A stretch of 38,641 bases of DNA from Bradyrhizobium acaciae (GTDB taxonomy: Bacteria; Pseudomonadota; Alphaproteobacteria; Rhizobiales; Xanthobacteraceae). This document shows, piece by piece, positions 30,800 to 38,641 of this stretch. The notes beneath the pieces are model-generated. The model ran no database searches. It was not told the DNA's origin and was given only the letters and a program-made list of their open reading frames with translations. The DNA lies in NCBI RefSeq assembly GCF_020889785.1, contig NZ_JACMYK010000068.1:1-38641 (forward strand), written 5' to 3'. The position numbers and the translations under genes are program-made. Position 1 is the first letter of the stretch, and the number at the start of each line of letters is the position of its first letter.

Positions 30800-31422
30800 G
30801 CCGTACCGCGAAACTGCATCCCGACGGCAAGACGCGATGCCCCTGGCCGGGCGAAGATGCGTTCTACGTCGCCTATCACGACAATGAATGGGGCGTGCCG
30901 GAGTATGACGACCGCGCGCTCTACGAAAAGCTGATCCTAGACGGCTTCCAGGCCGGCCTGTCCTGGATCACGATTCTGCGCAAGCGCGAGAATTTCCGCA
31001 AAGCCTTCGACGATTTCCAGCCCGAGAAGATCGCGCGCTACACCGACAAGAAGGTGCATGCGCTGATGAACGACGCCGGCATCGTCCGCAACCGCGCCAA
31101 GATCGAAGGCACGGTGGCGAGTGCCAAGAGCTATCTCGAGATCATGGAGAAAGGCCCCGGCTTCTCGAAATTCCTGTGGGACTTCGTCGACGGCAAGCCG
31201 AAGGTCAATCAGTTCAAGAGCACCGCGAGCGTTCCCGCCTCGACACCGGTCTCGATCAAGGTCTCCAAGGAGCTCGGCGCACGCGGTTTCAAGTTCGTCG
31301 GCCCCACCATCGTCTACGCCTTCATGCAGGCGACCGGCATGGTCAACGACCACCTCGTCACCTGCTTCTGCCACGAGTCTTGCAGCGGCAAGCTCCGCAG
31401 CCCGCGGCTCAAGAAGAAATGA
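30796..31422 (+). CDS. tag: DNA-3-methyladenine glycosylase I
   Basis: A 208-aa helix-hairpin-helix glycosylase that removes 3-methyladenine from DNA. The zinc ligands of E. coli Tag (Cys4, His17, His175, Cys179) map to C15, H28, H186 and C190 with the same 13- and 4-residue spacings. YHDNEWGVPE, GFQAGLSWITILRKRE and GFKFVGPTIVYAFMQATG are hallmark motifs. The residue aligned with base-binding Glu38 of E. coli is Asp49 (LILDGFQ). Overlaps of 4 bp at both ends place it in a tight operon with ygfZ and the HD hydrolase. Confidence 0.95.
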   Translation: MSRTAKLHPDGKTRCPWPGEDAFYVAYHDNEWGVPEYDDRALYEKLILDGFQAGLSWITILRKRENFRKAFDDFQPEKIARYTDKKVHALMNDAGIVRNRAKIEGTVASAKSYLEIMEKGPGFSKFLWDFVDGKPKVNQFKSTASVPASTPVSIKVSKELGARGFKFVGPTIVYAFMQATGMVNDHLVTCFCHESCSGKLRSPRLKKK

Positions 31423-32030
31423 CTTCGCGTAAATCGACGGAGACCACCCGCGCCTGGCAGCGGATGCTATCCGGACGCCGGCTGGACCTGCTCGACCCCT
31501 CGCCGCTCGATATCGAGATCGTCGACATCGCGCATGGACTGGCGCGGGTCGCGCGCTGGAACGGGCAGACCTCGGGCGCGCACATCTTCTCGGTGGCGCA
31601 GCACACGCTGCTGGTTGAGGCCGTGATGCGCCAGCAGACGCCGCGCGTCGACACCAGTCATCGTCTCGCCGCGCTGCTGCACGACGCACCGGAATATGTC
31701 ATCGGCGACATGATCTCACCGTTCAAGGCGGTGCTGTCAGGCGAATACAAGGTGGTGGAGAAGCGGCTGCTGTCGGCGATCCATATCCGCTTCGGTCTAT
31801 CTGCGGTGCTGGCGGACGAGATCACCCAGCAGATCAAGGCCGCCGACCGCGGCGCTGCCTATCTCGAGGCGACGCATCTGGCGGGATTTTCGCAAGCCGA
31901 AGCCAAGCGCCTGTTCGGCCGCGATCCGCAATTGCCCGAAGCGACCGAGCGCGACTATCTGACGCCATGGACCGCAGCGCGGGCCGAAAAGCAGCTTCTC
32001 GAACGCTTCAAGGCGCTGGGCGCGTCATAG
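31419..32030 (+). CDS. HD-domain hydrolase, YfbR-like
   Basis: A 203-aa HD-domain phosphohydrolase. SVAQHTLLVEAVM (H62) and AALLHDAPEYVIGDMISPFK (H88, D89, E92) are metal- and substrate-site motifs shared with YfbR-type 5'-nucleotidases and Bradyrhizobium relatives. The start ATG overlaps the tag stop by 4 bp, with AAGAAG before it. The exact nucleotide substrate is unknown. The next gene lies after 124 bp and has its own promoter-like site. Confidence 0.87.
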   Translation: MTSRKSTETTRAWQRMLSGRRLDLLDPSPLDIEIVDIAHGLARVARWNGQTSGAHIFSVAQHTLLVEAVMRQQTPRVDTSHRLAALLHDAPEYVIGDMISPFKAVLSGEYKVVEKRLLSAIHIRFGLSAVLADEITQQIKAADRGAAYLEATHLAGFSQAEAKRLFGRDPQLPEATERDYLTPWTAARAEKQLLERFKALGAS

Positions 32031-32098
32031 GCGCGGCTGCGCGAAGTCTGTGGCCGGTTGCGCCGCAAAACGAGGGGCAGGCATGGCGGCACCCGGCT

Positions 32099-32126
32099 TT
32101 GCCCACCGGGACCAGCCCGTTATAAT
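32099..32126 (+). promoter_or_regulatory. Promoter-like TTGCCC-16-TATAAT before the phosphatase gene
   Basis: A consensus -10 TATAAT (32121-32126) with TTGCCC (32099-32104; 4 of 6 to TTGACA) at 16-bp spacing. Transcription would start near 32133, about 22 nt before the ATG at 32155. Confidence 0.5.
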
Positions 32127-32154
32127 CGGACCCACCCGATAGCCAAGGACCATC

Positions 32155-32661
32155 ATGCTTCACGTCTGCTCGCTTGCCGCGCTCTCCGACACGGTTCGTG
32201 CCACCGGCGCCAGCCATGTGCTGACCGTGATGGCCAATGTCGACCAGGTGCAGCGCCCGCCCTCGGTGCTTCCGGCCAACCACCTCAAAGTGTCGATGGA
32301 CGACATCGTCGAACAGATGGACGGGTTCGTTGCGCCGAACGAGACGCATATCGAGCGCGTGCTGACGTTCGTGCGCGGCTGGGATCGCCGCGCACCGATG
32401 GTGGTTCATTGCTACGCCGGCATCAGCCGCTCGACAGCAAGCGCATTCGCCACCGTCTGCGCGCTCAATCCGCACCGCGACGAAATGTCCATCGCCCGGC
32501 TGATCCGCGAAGCCTCGCCGATCGCGGCACCCAACCGGCTGATCGTCGGCCTCGCCGACAAGGCGCTGGGGCGCGACGGCCGGATGCTGCGCGCGCTCGA
32601 TGCGATGGGCCCCGGCAGCATGAGCGTCGAAGGCCGACCTTTCCACATTGATCTGGAATAG
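32155..32661 (+). CDS. Protein tyrosine phosphatase-like protein
   Basis: A 168-aa protein with the cysteine-phosphatase signature HCYAGISRST (H85, C86, R92), i.e. HC-x5-R-S. Upstream acidic residues D49/D50 (VSMDDI) could provide the general acid. The fold is close to dual-specificity or small tyrosine phosphatases of alphaproteobacteria. No signal peptide is seen, so it is cytoplasmic. Target unknown. It is separated from the ygfZ-tag-HD group by 124 bp and a promoter-like site. Confidence 0.88.
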   Translation: MLHVCSLAALSDTVRATGASHVLTVMANVDQVQRPPSVLPANHLKVSMDDIVEQMDGFVAPNETHIERVLTFVRGWDRRAPMVVHCYAGISRSTASAFATVCALNPHRDEMSIARLIREASPIAAPNRLIVGLADKALGRDGRMLRALDAMGPGSMSVEGRPFHIDLE

Positions 32662-32748
32662 CGCGGGGGCTCACTAGCGCGGTGTTAATCGGTCCTTCTC
32701 AAGAGTGAAGGTCCGTTGTCTTTGCTTCACGGTCGTTGCAGAAGATCG

Positions 32749-32786
32749 AACACGGCCGCTACTCGTCTTGGAGAGGCGGCCGTGTT
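32749..32786 (-). terminator. Hairpin after the porin remnant
   Basis: AACACGGCCGC (32749-32759) pairs perfectly with GCGGCCGTGTT (32776-32786) over a 16-nt loop. It lies 6 bp past the stop of the minus-strand porin remnant, as expected for the old porin terminator. T-rich sequence on the minus strand is limited. Confidence 0.6.
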
Positions 32787-32792
32787 GAACCG

Positions 32793-32924
32793 TCAGAACT
32801 TGTAGTTCACGCCGAACCGCAACAAGTTAAGCTGATCCTTGCTGACGCCTGTGCCTGCGGCGGCGATGTAGAGGTATTCGCCCTTCAGGCTCCAGTTCGG
32901 CATGAAAGCCCGCTCTGCACCGGG
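32793..32924 (-). pseudogene. Remnant of an outer-membrane beta-barrel (Omp25/31-type porin) gene
   Basis: The minus-strand frame ends AFMPNWSLKGEYLYIAAAGT, then LNLLRFGVNYKF and a stop. This is the normal C-terminus of alphaproteobacterial Omp25/31-like beta-barrels, with the terminal aromatic residue needed for assembly. Upstream of about 32924 the frame loses all similarity, so only about 40 of some 250 residues remain. A hairpin still follows the stop. It is best read as a deletion product next to the arylsulfatase gene. Confidence 0.7.
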
Positions 32925-33069
32925 CCGCGCCCTCACGCACAAATCTTCGATCCCACATTCGGCAACTTCCCACCGCCGCAAGGGCGCCACTTGGCTCATG
33001 CCGGCGTATTGATCGCGCTCATGGACGTCGGGCTGTTACGTTGACATGTGGAGAGATGCCCCCTGGTGT

Positions 33070-33083
33070 TTGATCTACGTCAA
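33070..33083. promoter_or_regulatory. FixK/FNR-type box TTGATCTACGTCAA before the arylsulfatase
   Basis: A palindromic TTGA-N6-TCAA box, consensus for FixK2/FNR activators, whose last base is 53 bp before the sulfatase ATG (33137). With the centre at -40.5 to -41.5, transcription would start near 33117, about 20 nt before the ATG. A weak -10 (GACGAT, 33106-33111) sits at the right distance. Confidence 0.7.
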
Positions 33084-33136
33084 CGCCATGCGACGTGTCG
33101 TGACCGACGATGCCTCGATTTTCAGGAGGCATTGCC

Positions 33137-35644
33137 ATGAAGGTTATTCGGTCCCTTGGTGCCACGTGCGTGTTGCTCGTTGCGGTCTCCTCGGCAGCGC
33201 TTGCCCAGCAGGTGCGAGGTGCTCCGGGCTCGCCTAGCGCGGTCATGACACTGCCGGGTCTGCAATTGCCGGCGCCCACTGCGCCGTTCTCAGGAGCCAT
33301 CCAGCCCAATGCTGTAGACAGCACGCCGGCATGGCCGCCGCAGGTCATGCCGCCTGCCAACGCGCCGAACGTCCTCCTGATCCTGACTGACGACGTCGGC
33401 TTCGGCGCGCCATCGACCTTCGGCGGCGTGATCCCCACACCGGCCCTTGACCGGGTCGCGGCCGCGGGCCTGCGCTACACGACGTTTCATACCACCGCAC
33501 TCTGCTCGCCGACCCGTTCGGCGCTGCTGACCGGCCGCAACCACCACAATGTGGGCTTCGGCAACATCAGCGAACTGTCGACCGGCTACCCCGGATACAA
33601 CTCGATTATCCCGCGCGAAACGGCGACGCTCGCTGCGGTCCTGCACGAGAACGGCTATTCCACCGCCTGGTTCGGCAAGGACCATAACGTTCCGCCGTGG
33701 GAAGCAAGCGCGGCCGGACCGTTCACGAACTGGCCGATCGGCCAGGGCTTCGATTATTTCTACGGCTTTGTCGGCGGCGACACGAGCCAGTGGCAGCCGG
33801 GAAATCTCTTCCGCAATACGACGCCCATCCATCCCTATATCGGCAAACCCGGCTGGAATCTGATCACGGCGATGGCGGACGATGCCATCGACCACATCCG
33901 TCAGCACGTCGAGATCGCGCCCGGCCGGCCCTGGTTCATCCACTACGCACCGGGCGGGACCCATGCGCCGCACCACCCGACCAAGGAATGGGCCGATAGA
34001 ATCGAGCAGATGCACCTCTTCGACGACGGTTGGGAAAAGCTGCGCGAACGCATCTTCGACAACCAGAAGCGTCTTGGCGTCGTTCCGGGCAACGCCGTGC
34101 TGCCGGCCTGGCCTGCCGACATGCTCAAGCGCTGGACCGATCTCAACGACGTCGAGAAGAAGCTCTTCGTCCGCCAAGCCAACGTCTATGCCGCCTATCT
34201 CGCCTATACCGACCATGAGATCGGACGGGTGATCGATGAGGTCGCGCGGCTGGGCCAACTCGACAACACGCTGATCATCTACATCAGCGGCGACAACGGC
34301 AGCAGCGCCGAAGGCTCGGTCAACGGCACGCCGAACGAAGTGATGTATTTCAACGGCGTCGCGCTCGACGCAGAGAAGCAGATGCCGTGGTACAACGTCT
34401 GGGGCACCGATCAGACCTATAATCATATGGCAGTCGGCTGGACCTGGGCGTTCGGCACGCCCTATCGCTGGACCAAGCAGGTTGCCTCGCATTTCGGCGG
34501 CACACGCAACGGCATGGCGATCTCATGGCCCGCCAAAATCAAGGACCGCGGTGGCATCCGCTCCCAGTTCCACCACGTCATCGACATCGCTCCGACCATT
34601 CTAAGCGTGGTGGGGATTCCCCAGCCGGACATCGTGGACGGCATCGCGCAGCGTCCGATGGACGGCGTCTCGATGGCTTACACCTTCCCGGCCGAGAACA
34701 AGGACCTGCCTTCGACTCACAGGACCCAGTATTTCGAGATCCTGGGCAATCGCGCCCTTTATCACGACGGCTGGATCGCGAGCACGACGCCGCCGGTTCC
34801 GCCGTGGGCCAGCGTTTCGGCGCCGCGTCCCTCCGATGTGATGAACGGCTATTCCTGGGAGCTCTACAATCTCAAGGACGACCCGACGCAGAACAAGGAC
34901 CTCGCCAAGGTCGAGCCGGCCAAGCTGCAGGAATTGAAAGAGATGTTCATCATGGAAGGTGAGCGCAATCACGTCTTCCCGCTGAACAACTCGATCACTG
35001 CAATGGTCGCGGCGAGGCCGGGTCCCGCAGCCGGACGGAGGCAGTTCGTCTACACCGGCCCATCGTGCTGCACCCAGGCCAATGCCGCTCCCTCGATCCT
35101 CAACCGCTCGTTCCGCATCACCGCCGAATTCACCATCCCTGAAGGCGGCGCGGACGGCATGCTCGTGACGCAGGGCGGCCGGTTCGCCGGGTGGGGACTG
35201 TACGTGAAGGATGAAAAGCCGACCTTCACGATGAACCTGCTCAACGTCGAGCGGCCGAAATGGCAAGCTCGTGAGGCGTTGAAGCCGGGCCGGCACACGG
35301 TTGTCTTCGACTTTGCACTGGAGCAGCAGGGCGAGATACCGTTCGGGCACGGCGGCACAGGCGTGATGACCGTCGACGGTCAGGAAGCGGTGCGCGTCGC
35401 GCTCCCGCACACGACGCCTTTCACCTTTGCGTGGGACGAGACTTTCGACGTCGGCATGGACACCGGCACTCCCGTCGACGACAAGGATTACCAGGTGCCG
35501 TTCGCCTTCTCGGGAAAGATCGAGAAAATTACGGTTGATCTTGGCGAAGGCCCGGTCTCCGAAGCGTCGATGGTCGCGTGGATGAAGGCCATCTCGACCC
35601 GGGACGTGGAACGCCCAGCTTCGGGCGTTGCGCCGTCAAAGTGA
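33137..35644 (+). CDS. Exported arylsulfatase (formylglycine-dependent)
   Basis: A sulfatase of 835 aa releasing sulfate from sulfate esters, exported by a signal peptide (MKVIRSLGATCVLLVAVSSAALAQ, cleavage about residue 23). The N-terminal sulfatase domain has metal residues D85/D86 (LILTDDVGFG) and the formylglycine motif C123-S-P-T-R127 followed by SALLTGRN. ISGDNGSSAEG is the second metal-site segment. After about residue 640 a beta-rich domain (FRITAEFTIPEGGADGML, GRHTVVFDFALEQQGEIPFG) may bind substrate. AGGAGG lies 8 nt before ATG 33137. No formylglycine-generating enzyme is in the window. A FixK/FNR box precedes it, and an octaheme cytochrome gene follows. Confidence 0.93.
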   Translation: MKVIRSLGATCVLLVAVSSAALAQQVRGAPGSPSAVMTLPGLQLPAPTAPFSGAIQPNAVDSTPAWPPQVMPPANAPNVLLILTDDVGFGAPSTFGGVIPTPALDRVAAAGLRYTTFHTTALCSPTRSALLTGRNHHNVGFGNISELSTGYPGYNSIIPRETATLAAVLHENGYSTAWFGKDHNVPPWEASAAGPFTNWPIGQGFDYFYGFVGGDTSQWQPGNLFRNTTPIHPYIGKPGWNLITAMADDAIDHIRQHVEIAPGRPWFIHYAPGGTHAPHHPTKEWADRIEQMHLFDDGWEKLRERIFDNQKRLGVVPGNAVLPAWPADMLKRWTDLNDVEKKLFVRQANVYAAYLAYTDHEIGRVIDEVARLGQLDNTLIIYISGDNGSSAEGSVNGTPNEVMYFNGVALDAEKQMPWYNVWGTDQTYNHMAVGWTWAFGTPYRWTKQVASHFGGTRNGMAISWPAKIKDRGGIRSQFHHVIDIAPTILSVVGIPQPDIVDGIAQRPMDGVSMAYTFPAENKDLPSTHRTQYFEILGNRALYHDGWIASTTPPVPPWASVSAPRPSDVMNGYSWELYNLKDDPTQNKDLAKVEPAKLQELKEMFIMEGERNHVFPLNNSITAMVAARPGPAAGRRQFVYTGPSCCTQANAAPSILNRSFRITAEFTIPEGGADGMLVTQGGRFAGWGLYVKDEKPTFTMNLLNVERPKWQAREALKPGRHTVVFDFALEQQGEIPFGHGGTGVMTVDGQEAVRVALPHTTPFTFAWDETFDVGMDTGTPVDDKDYQVPFAFSGKIEKITVDLGEGPVSEASMVAWMKAISTRDVERPASGVAPSK

Positions 35645-35653
35645 CAAAACAGA

Positions 35654-35685
35654 CGGAGGGCGCTTCCAGCAGGCGGCGCCCTCCG
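35654..35685 (+). terminator. Terminator-like hairpin between arylsulfatase and cytochrome genes
   Basis: CGGAGGGCGC (35654-35663) pairs perfectly with GCGCCCTCCG (35676-35685) over a 12-nt loop. No T run follows, so it may attenuate rather than stop read-through into the cytochrome gene at 35773. Confidence 0.5.
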
Positions 35686-35772
35686 ACGTGAGCGGACCCA
35701 CTCCGATCGCGCAGCAAGTCGCCAGCGCGGACTCCAAGCGATTAGCGATGGCGCGACCATCCAGGTGGGCAT

Positions 35773-38196
35773 GTGGCGAAAGCTTCCGGAAAGAACCGCA
35801 GGCGTAACAGGAACCGGCCGGCCACGCCGGCGGCTCCGCCTGAACCTTCACGGGATGCCGGGCGCTCCTTCAGCCTGAGCATTGCCCTGCTCCTCGCAAT
35901 CGCCGGCGGGGCGCTATTCCTGCTCGTCTCAGTCGGGCTGTCCTGGCTCAAAACTCCGCATGCTTCAACCCAGGCGGTTCACAGGGCCAAAACCGCCGAG
36001 CCAACCTTCGTCGGCAGCCAAATCTGCAACGGTTGCCACGCAACAGAGGCAAAGCTCTGGCAGGCATCGCAGCACCGGCACGCCATGGAGCATGCCACCG
36101 AGGGCACCGTACGCGGCAATTTCGACGACGCGACCTTTGACTATGCCGGCATTCGTTCGCGTTTCTTTCGCAATGATCGAAAGTACTTCGTCGAGACCGA
36201 CGGGCCGGACGGCAAGCTCGCGACCTTTGAAATCAAGTACACTTTCGGCGTTGAGCCGCTGCAGCAATATCTGATCGAGTTTCCCGACGGCCGCATCCAG
36301 GCGCTGTCGATCGCCTGGGATACCCGGCCGCAAGCGCAAGGCGGTCAGCGCTGGTTTCATCTCTATCCCGACGCCGCAGTCACTCATAACGATCCGCTGC
36401 ACTGGACGAAGCTGAACCAGAACTGGAATTTCATGTGCGCGGAATGTCACTCGACCGGCGTACACAAGAACTACGATGCGACCGGCGATCGTTTTGCCAC
36501 GACATCGGCGGAAATCAGCGTCGGCTGCGAAGCCTGTCATGGCCCGGGATCGCACCATGTCGAGTGGGCGGGGACAGCGAGGAAGGCCGATAACCCGGAC
36601 AAGGGCCTCGTTGTGCGCTTCGATGAACGGCTTGACGTTTCATGGGCCGAGGACGCTGTCACGCATCTGCCGAGGCGCAGCGCTAGTGCGGCACTGCTGC
36701 GCAAGGAAGTCGAGACCTGCGGGCTATGCCATGCGCGCCGCGGCCAATTGTCCGAGGACCGGAAGCCGGGCCGGTGGCTGTCCGAGACGCACAGGATAGC
36801 ACTGCTCGACCGGCACTGGTTCGAGGCAGACGGCCAGATCCGCGACGGGGAGGAAACGTACAACTATGCGCCATTCCGGCTGAGCAAGATGTACGCAGCC
36901 GGCGTCACCTGCAGTGACTGCCACGATCCGCACAGCGCCAGACTGAAGCTGCCGGGCGATGCGGTCTGCGGGCAATGCCACGCGCCCGACCGCTACGCGA
37001 CCGCGGCCCATCACCATCATGCGGATGTGACCCCGGCGCTCGGCTGTGCCTCCTGCCATATGCCCGTACGCAGCTATATGGTGGTCGACCGGCGCCACGA
37101 TCACGGCTTCCGCGTTCCGCGGCCGGATTTGTCGCTGCAAACGGGCACGCCCAATGCCTGCAACGACTGCCATCGCGACAAGTCGGCGAGTTGGGCGGCC
37201 GAAAGAAGCGCCGGGTGGTTTGGTCCTCATCCAAGGGGATATCAGACCTGGGCCGGGGCATTTCAGGCCGCCTCGACCGAGCAGCCGGACGCGCTGGCCT
37301 TGCTGAAGGCAGTGGCGGCGACGCCGGAGCTGCCGGCTCTCGTACGCGCAAGTGCGCTAGCCGAGTTGCCGGAGCCGGACGCCGAACTGGCGCGTCGCGC
37401 CCTCGCCGATCCAGATCCGGTGGTCCGGCTCGGCGCGCTGGAGATGCTCGAAGGGCTGCCCGCCACGCAGCTCTGGGCACTGGCGTCGAAAAATCTGTCC
37501 GATCCGGTCCGCGGCGTGCGAATCCGCGCCGCGGAGCTTCTCGCTTCGGTACCGGTCGCGGGTCGACGCGAGTCCGATCGCGACGCATTCGCGCGCGCCG
37601 CAGCGGAATTCGAGGCGAGCCAGCGGCTGAACGCCGACCGACCGGATGCCAATACCGCTCTCGGAAATTTCTTCGCCCGCCAGGGGGACGCTGCGGCGGC
37701 CGAAAGGGAATATCGCGCCGCGATGCGGCTCGATCCCACCTTTGCCGCCGCGTCGATCAACCTGTCCGATCTCTATCGGCAGCTCGGCCGCGATACCGAT
37801 GCCGAGCACGTGCTACGCGCCGCACTCGCGTCGTCCGGCCAGGATGCCTCGCTGCATCACGCGCTCGGGCTGACGCTGGTACGGCTCAAACGCCCGGATG
37901 CGGCGCTTGAGGAATTGCGGCGCGCAGCCGAGCTAGACCCGGCGCGATCGCAATATTCCTACGTCTATGCGATCGGTCTCAACTCCGCCGGACGACGCGA
38001 CGATGCGCTGGCGGTGTTGAAGGAGAATCTGCAGCGCCACCCTGCCGACCGCGACACGTTGGCTGTGCTAATCAGTTACGAACGGCAATCCGGGGATATC
38101 GCAAGCGCGCTTGGTTATGCGCTGCGTTTACAGCAATTACAGCCATCAGATAGAGGTCTCGCGGCGCTGATCGATGGGCTAGGTCGAAAAAAATAG
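35773..38196 (+). CDS. Membrane-anchored octaheme cytochrome c with HEAT-like and TPR repeats
   Basis: An 807-aa protein. The start is GTG 35773, with AGGTGGG 4 nt upstream. A basic N-terminus (1-30) and one membrane helix (34-58) anchor it, with the rest in the periplasm. Eight CxxCH haem sites begin at C85, C222, C252, C316, C380, C399, C425 and C463, in the arrangement of the cytochrome c554-like multihaem family. Extra His residues (H413-H416, H442, H444) could be distal ligands. A HEAT-like segment (about 505-600, e.g. DPDPVVRLGALEMLEGLPAT) and four or more TPR units (about 603-790) follow. It could pass electrons while holding a partner by the repeats. The role is unknown. It lies 128 bp after the arylsulfatase. 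Confidence 0.9.
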   Translation: MAKASGKNRRRNRNRPATPAAPPEPSRDAGRSFSLSIALLLAIAGGALFLLVSVGLSWLKTPHASTQAVHRAKTAEPTFVGSQICNGCHATEAKLWQASQHRHAMEHATEGTVRGNFDDATFDYAGIRSRFFRNDRKYFVETDGPDGKLATFEIKYTFGVEPLQQYLIEFPDGRIQALSIAWDTRPQAQGGQRWFHLYPDAAVTHNDPLHWTKLNQNWNFMCAECHSTGVHKNYDATGDRFATTSAEISVGCEACHGPGSHHVEWAGTARKADNPDKGLVVRFDERLDVSWAEDAVTHLPRRSASAALLRKEVETCGLCHARRGQLSEDRKPGRWLSETHRIALLDRHWFEADGQIRDGEETYNYAPFRLSKMYAAGVTCSDCHDPHSARLKLPGDAVCGQCHAPDRYATAAHHHHADVTPALGCASCHMPVRSYMVVDRRHDHGFRVPRPDLSLQTGTPNACNDCHRDKSASWAAERSAGWFGPHPRGYQTWAGAFQAASTEQPDALALLKAVAATPELPALVRASALAELPEPDAELARRALADPDPVVRLGALEMLEGLPATQLWALASKNLSDPVRGVRIRAAELLASVPVAGRRESDRDAFARAAAEFEASQRLNADRPDANTALGNFFARQGDAAAAEREYRAAMRLDPTFAAASINLSDLYRQLGRDTDAEHVLRAALASSGQDASLHHALGLTLVRLKRPDAALEELRRAAELDPARSQYSYVYAIGLNSAGRRDDALAVLKENLQRHPADRDTLAVLISYERQSGDIASALGYALRLQQLQPSDRGLAALIDGLGRKK

Positions 38197-38272
38197 CGAA
38201 TTGCCGGGATTGGATCGGATCTGATGCAGGGACCATGCGAGTGACGCCTCTGGCCCTTCGCGCGGTCGCGTA

Positions 38273-38312
38273 ATGTCCAATTCTCCGTCACTGTCGGAGG
38301 GTAAGCGGACAT
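38273..38312. repeat. Nested inverted repeat before the last gene
   Basis: ATGTCC (38273-38278) pairs with GGACAT (38307-38312), enclosing CTCCG (38283-38287) and CGGAG (38295-38299). The 262-bp gap 38197-38458 holds nothing else that I can support. Confidence 0.4.
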
Positions 38313-38458
38313 CACCGGCCCAGTTGCTTAATGAGGAATACGCCGTTAGCACATCGTGCCGTGTCGGTAGCTTGAACTTCCAGCCCTCTCAACTGCACTA
38401 CTAGGTTGCGACGGGCCGCTGGCTGGCCAAAAGTCCGGCGCGTCCTGCCGGAGGCCCA

Positions 38459-38641
38459 ATGTTCGATTCGCCGTTCGATTTCCTCACGCTCGTCATCGCC
38501 ATCGTTGCCATCATCTTCGCGCGCAAGGCGCTGGGCCAGATTTCGGTGCTGCAGCGCCGGCTGGATGCGATCGAGGCCGCAGGCGTAGCCGCCGCGCGGA
38601 CGGCCGTGCCGCCTCCGCTGGCGCCGCTCGAGGCGTTCGAG
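38459..38641 (+). CDS. DUF2339-type membrane protein, 3' end outside window
   Basis: Only the first 61 codons are present. ATG 38459 follows GGAGG by 6 nt. The protein starts MFDSPFDFLTLVIAIVAIIF, a membrane helix, then ARKALGQISVLQRRLDAIEA, a coiled-coil-like segment, then an Ala/Pro-rich linker. This N-terminus is what I recall for the large multi-helix DUF2339 proteins of Bradyrhizobium. The identity rests on this short piece. Confidence 0.65.
   Translation, partial: MFDSPFDFLTLVIAIVAIIFARKALGQISVLQRRLDAIEAAGVAAARTAVPPPLAPLEAFE

Noticed and set aside
38406..38588. 60-codon frame at the right end
   Set aside because: It is an Arg/Ser-rich shadow of the DUF2339-type gene, which has a good ribosome site and a membrane helix.
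1..38641. CRISPR array, tRNA, rRNA or transposase genes
   Set aside because: No regularly spaced direct repeats, no cloverleaf sequence and no transposase motifs were seen; the repeats present are palindromic and dispersed.

Overview
The window looks like an ordinary chromosomal stretch of a high-GC alphaproteobacterium, most likely Bradyrhizobium or a close relative in the Nitrobacteraceae. The basis is dense GC-rich coding, the protein families present (paired PRC-barrel proteins, TIGR02301-type protein, split YeeE/YedE pair, DUF2339-type protein), FixK/FNR-type TTGA-N6-TCAA boxes, and many short palindromic intergenic repeats. The genus is inferred; no rRNA marker is present. No tRNA, rRNA, CRISPR array, insertion sequence or phage gene was found.

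Layout. 1-2834: the end of an efflux system (fused ABC-2 permease, then an HlyD-type adaptor). 3029-7522: an exported glycerophosphodiesterase convergent with a GH38 alpha-mannosidase. 7757-9054: two PRC-barrel genes on the minus strand. 9339-11428: an OmpR-type response regulator and its histidine kinase, followed by a small zinc-ribbon protein and a lytic transglycosylase. 12745-17740: the thiamine operon thiO-thiS-thiG-thiE-thiC behind a consensus-like promoter and a TPP riboswitch, interrupted twice by palindromic repeats and ended by a strong hairpin. 17859-21421: a small exported protein with a perfect FixK/FNR box upstream, a 57-bp copy of part of thiC, a Baeyer-Villiger-type monooxygenase with a VOC protein, and an orphan. 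21708-25816: HD hydrolase, Mug-like glycosylase, exported orphan, YeeE/YedE sulfur-transport pair with RidA, and SRAP/YedK. 25879-28372: orphan, Nudix, TIGR02301-like, HAD phosphatase, orphan. 28454-32661: dihydroorotase divergent from ygfZ-tag-HD hydrolase (4-bp overlaps), then a phosphatase. 32793-38196: a porin remnant, an exported arylsulfatase and an octaheme cytochrome c/HEAT/TPR protein. 38459-end: the start of a DUF2339-type membrane protein.

The most notable unit is the arylsulfatase plus octaheme cytochrome pair. A perfect FixK/FNR palindrome lies 53 bp before the sulfatase start codon, which suggests expression under low oxygen, and a decayed porin gene lies at the left edge. The cytochrome joins eight CxxCH haem sites, a HEAT-like segment and TPR repeats behind one membrane anchor. 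A second observation is a family of palindromic repeats whose GAAA-capped stems differ between copies by compensated base changes and which have entered the thiamine operon.
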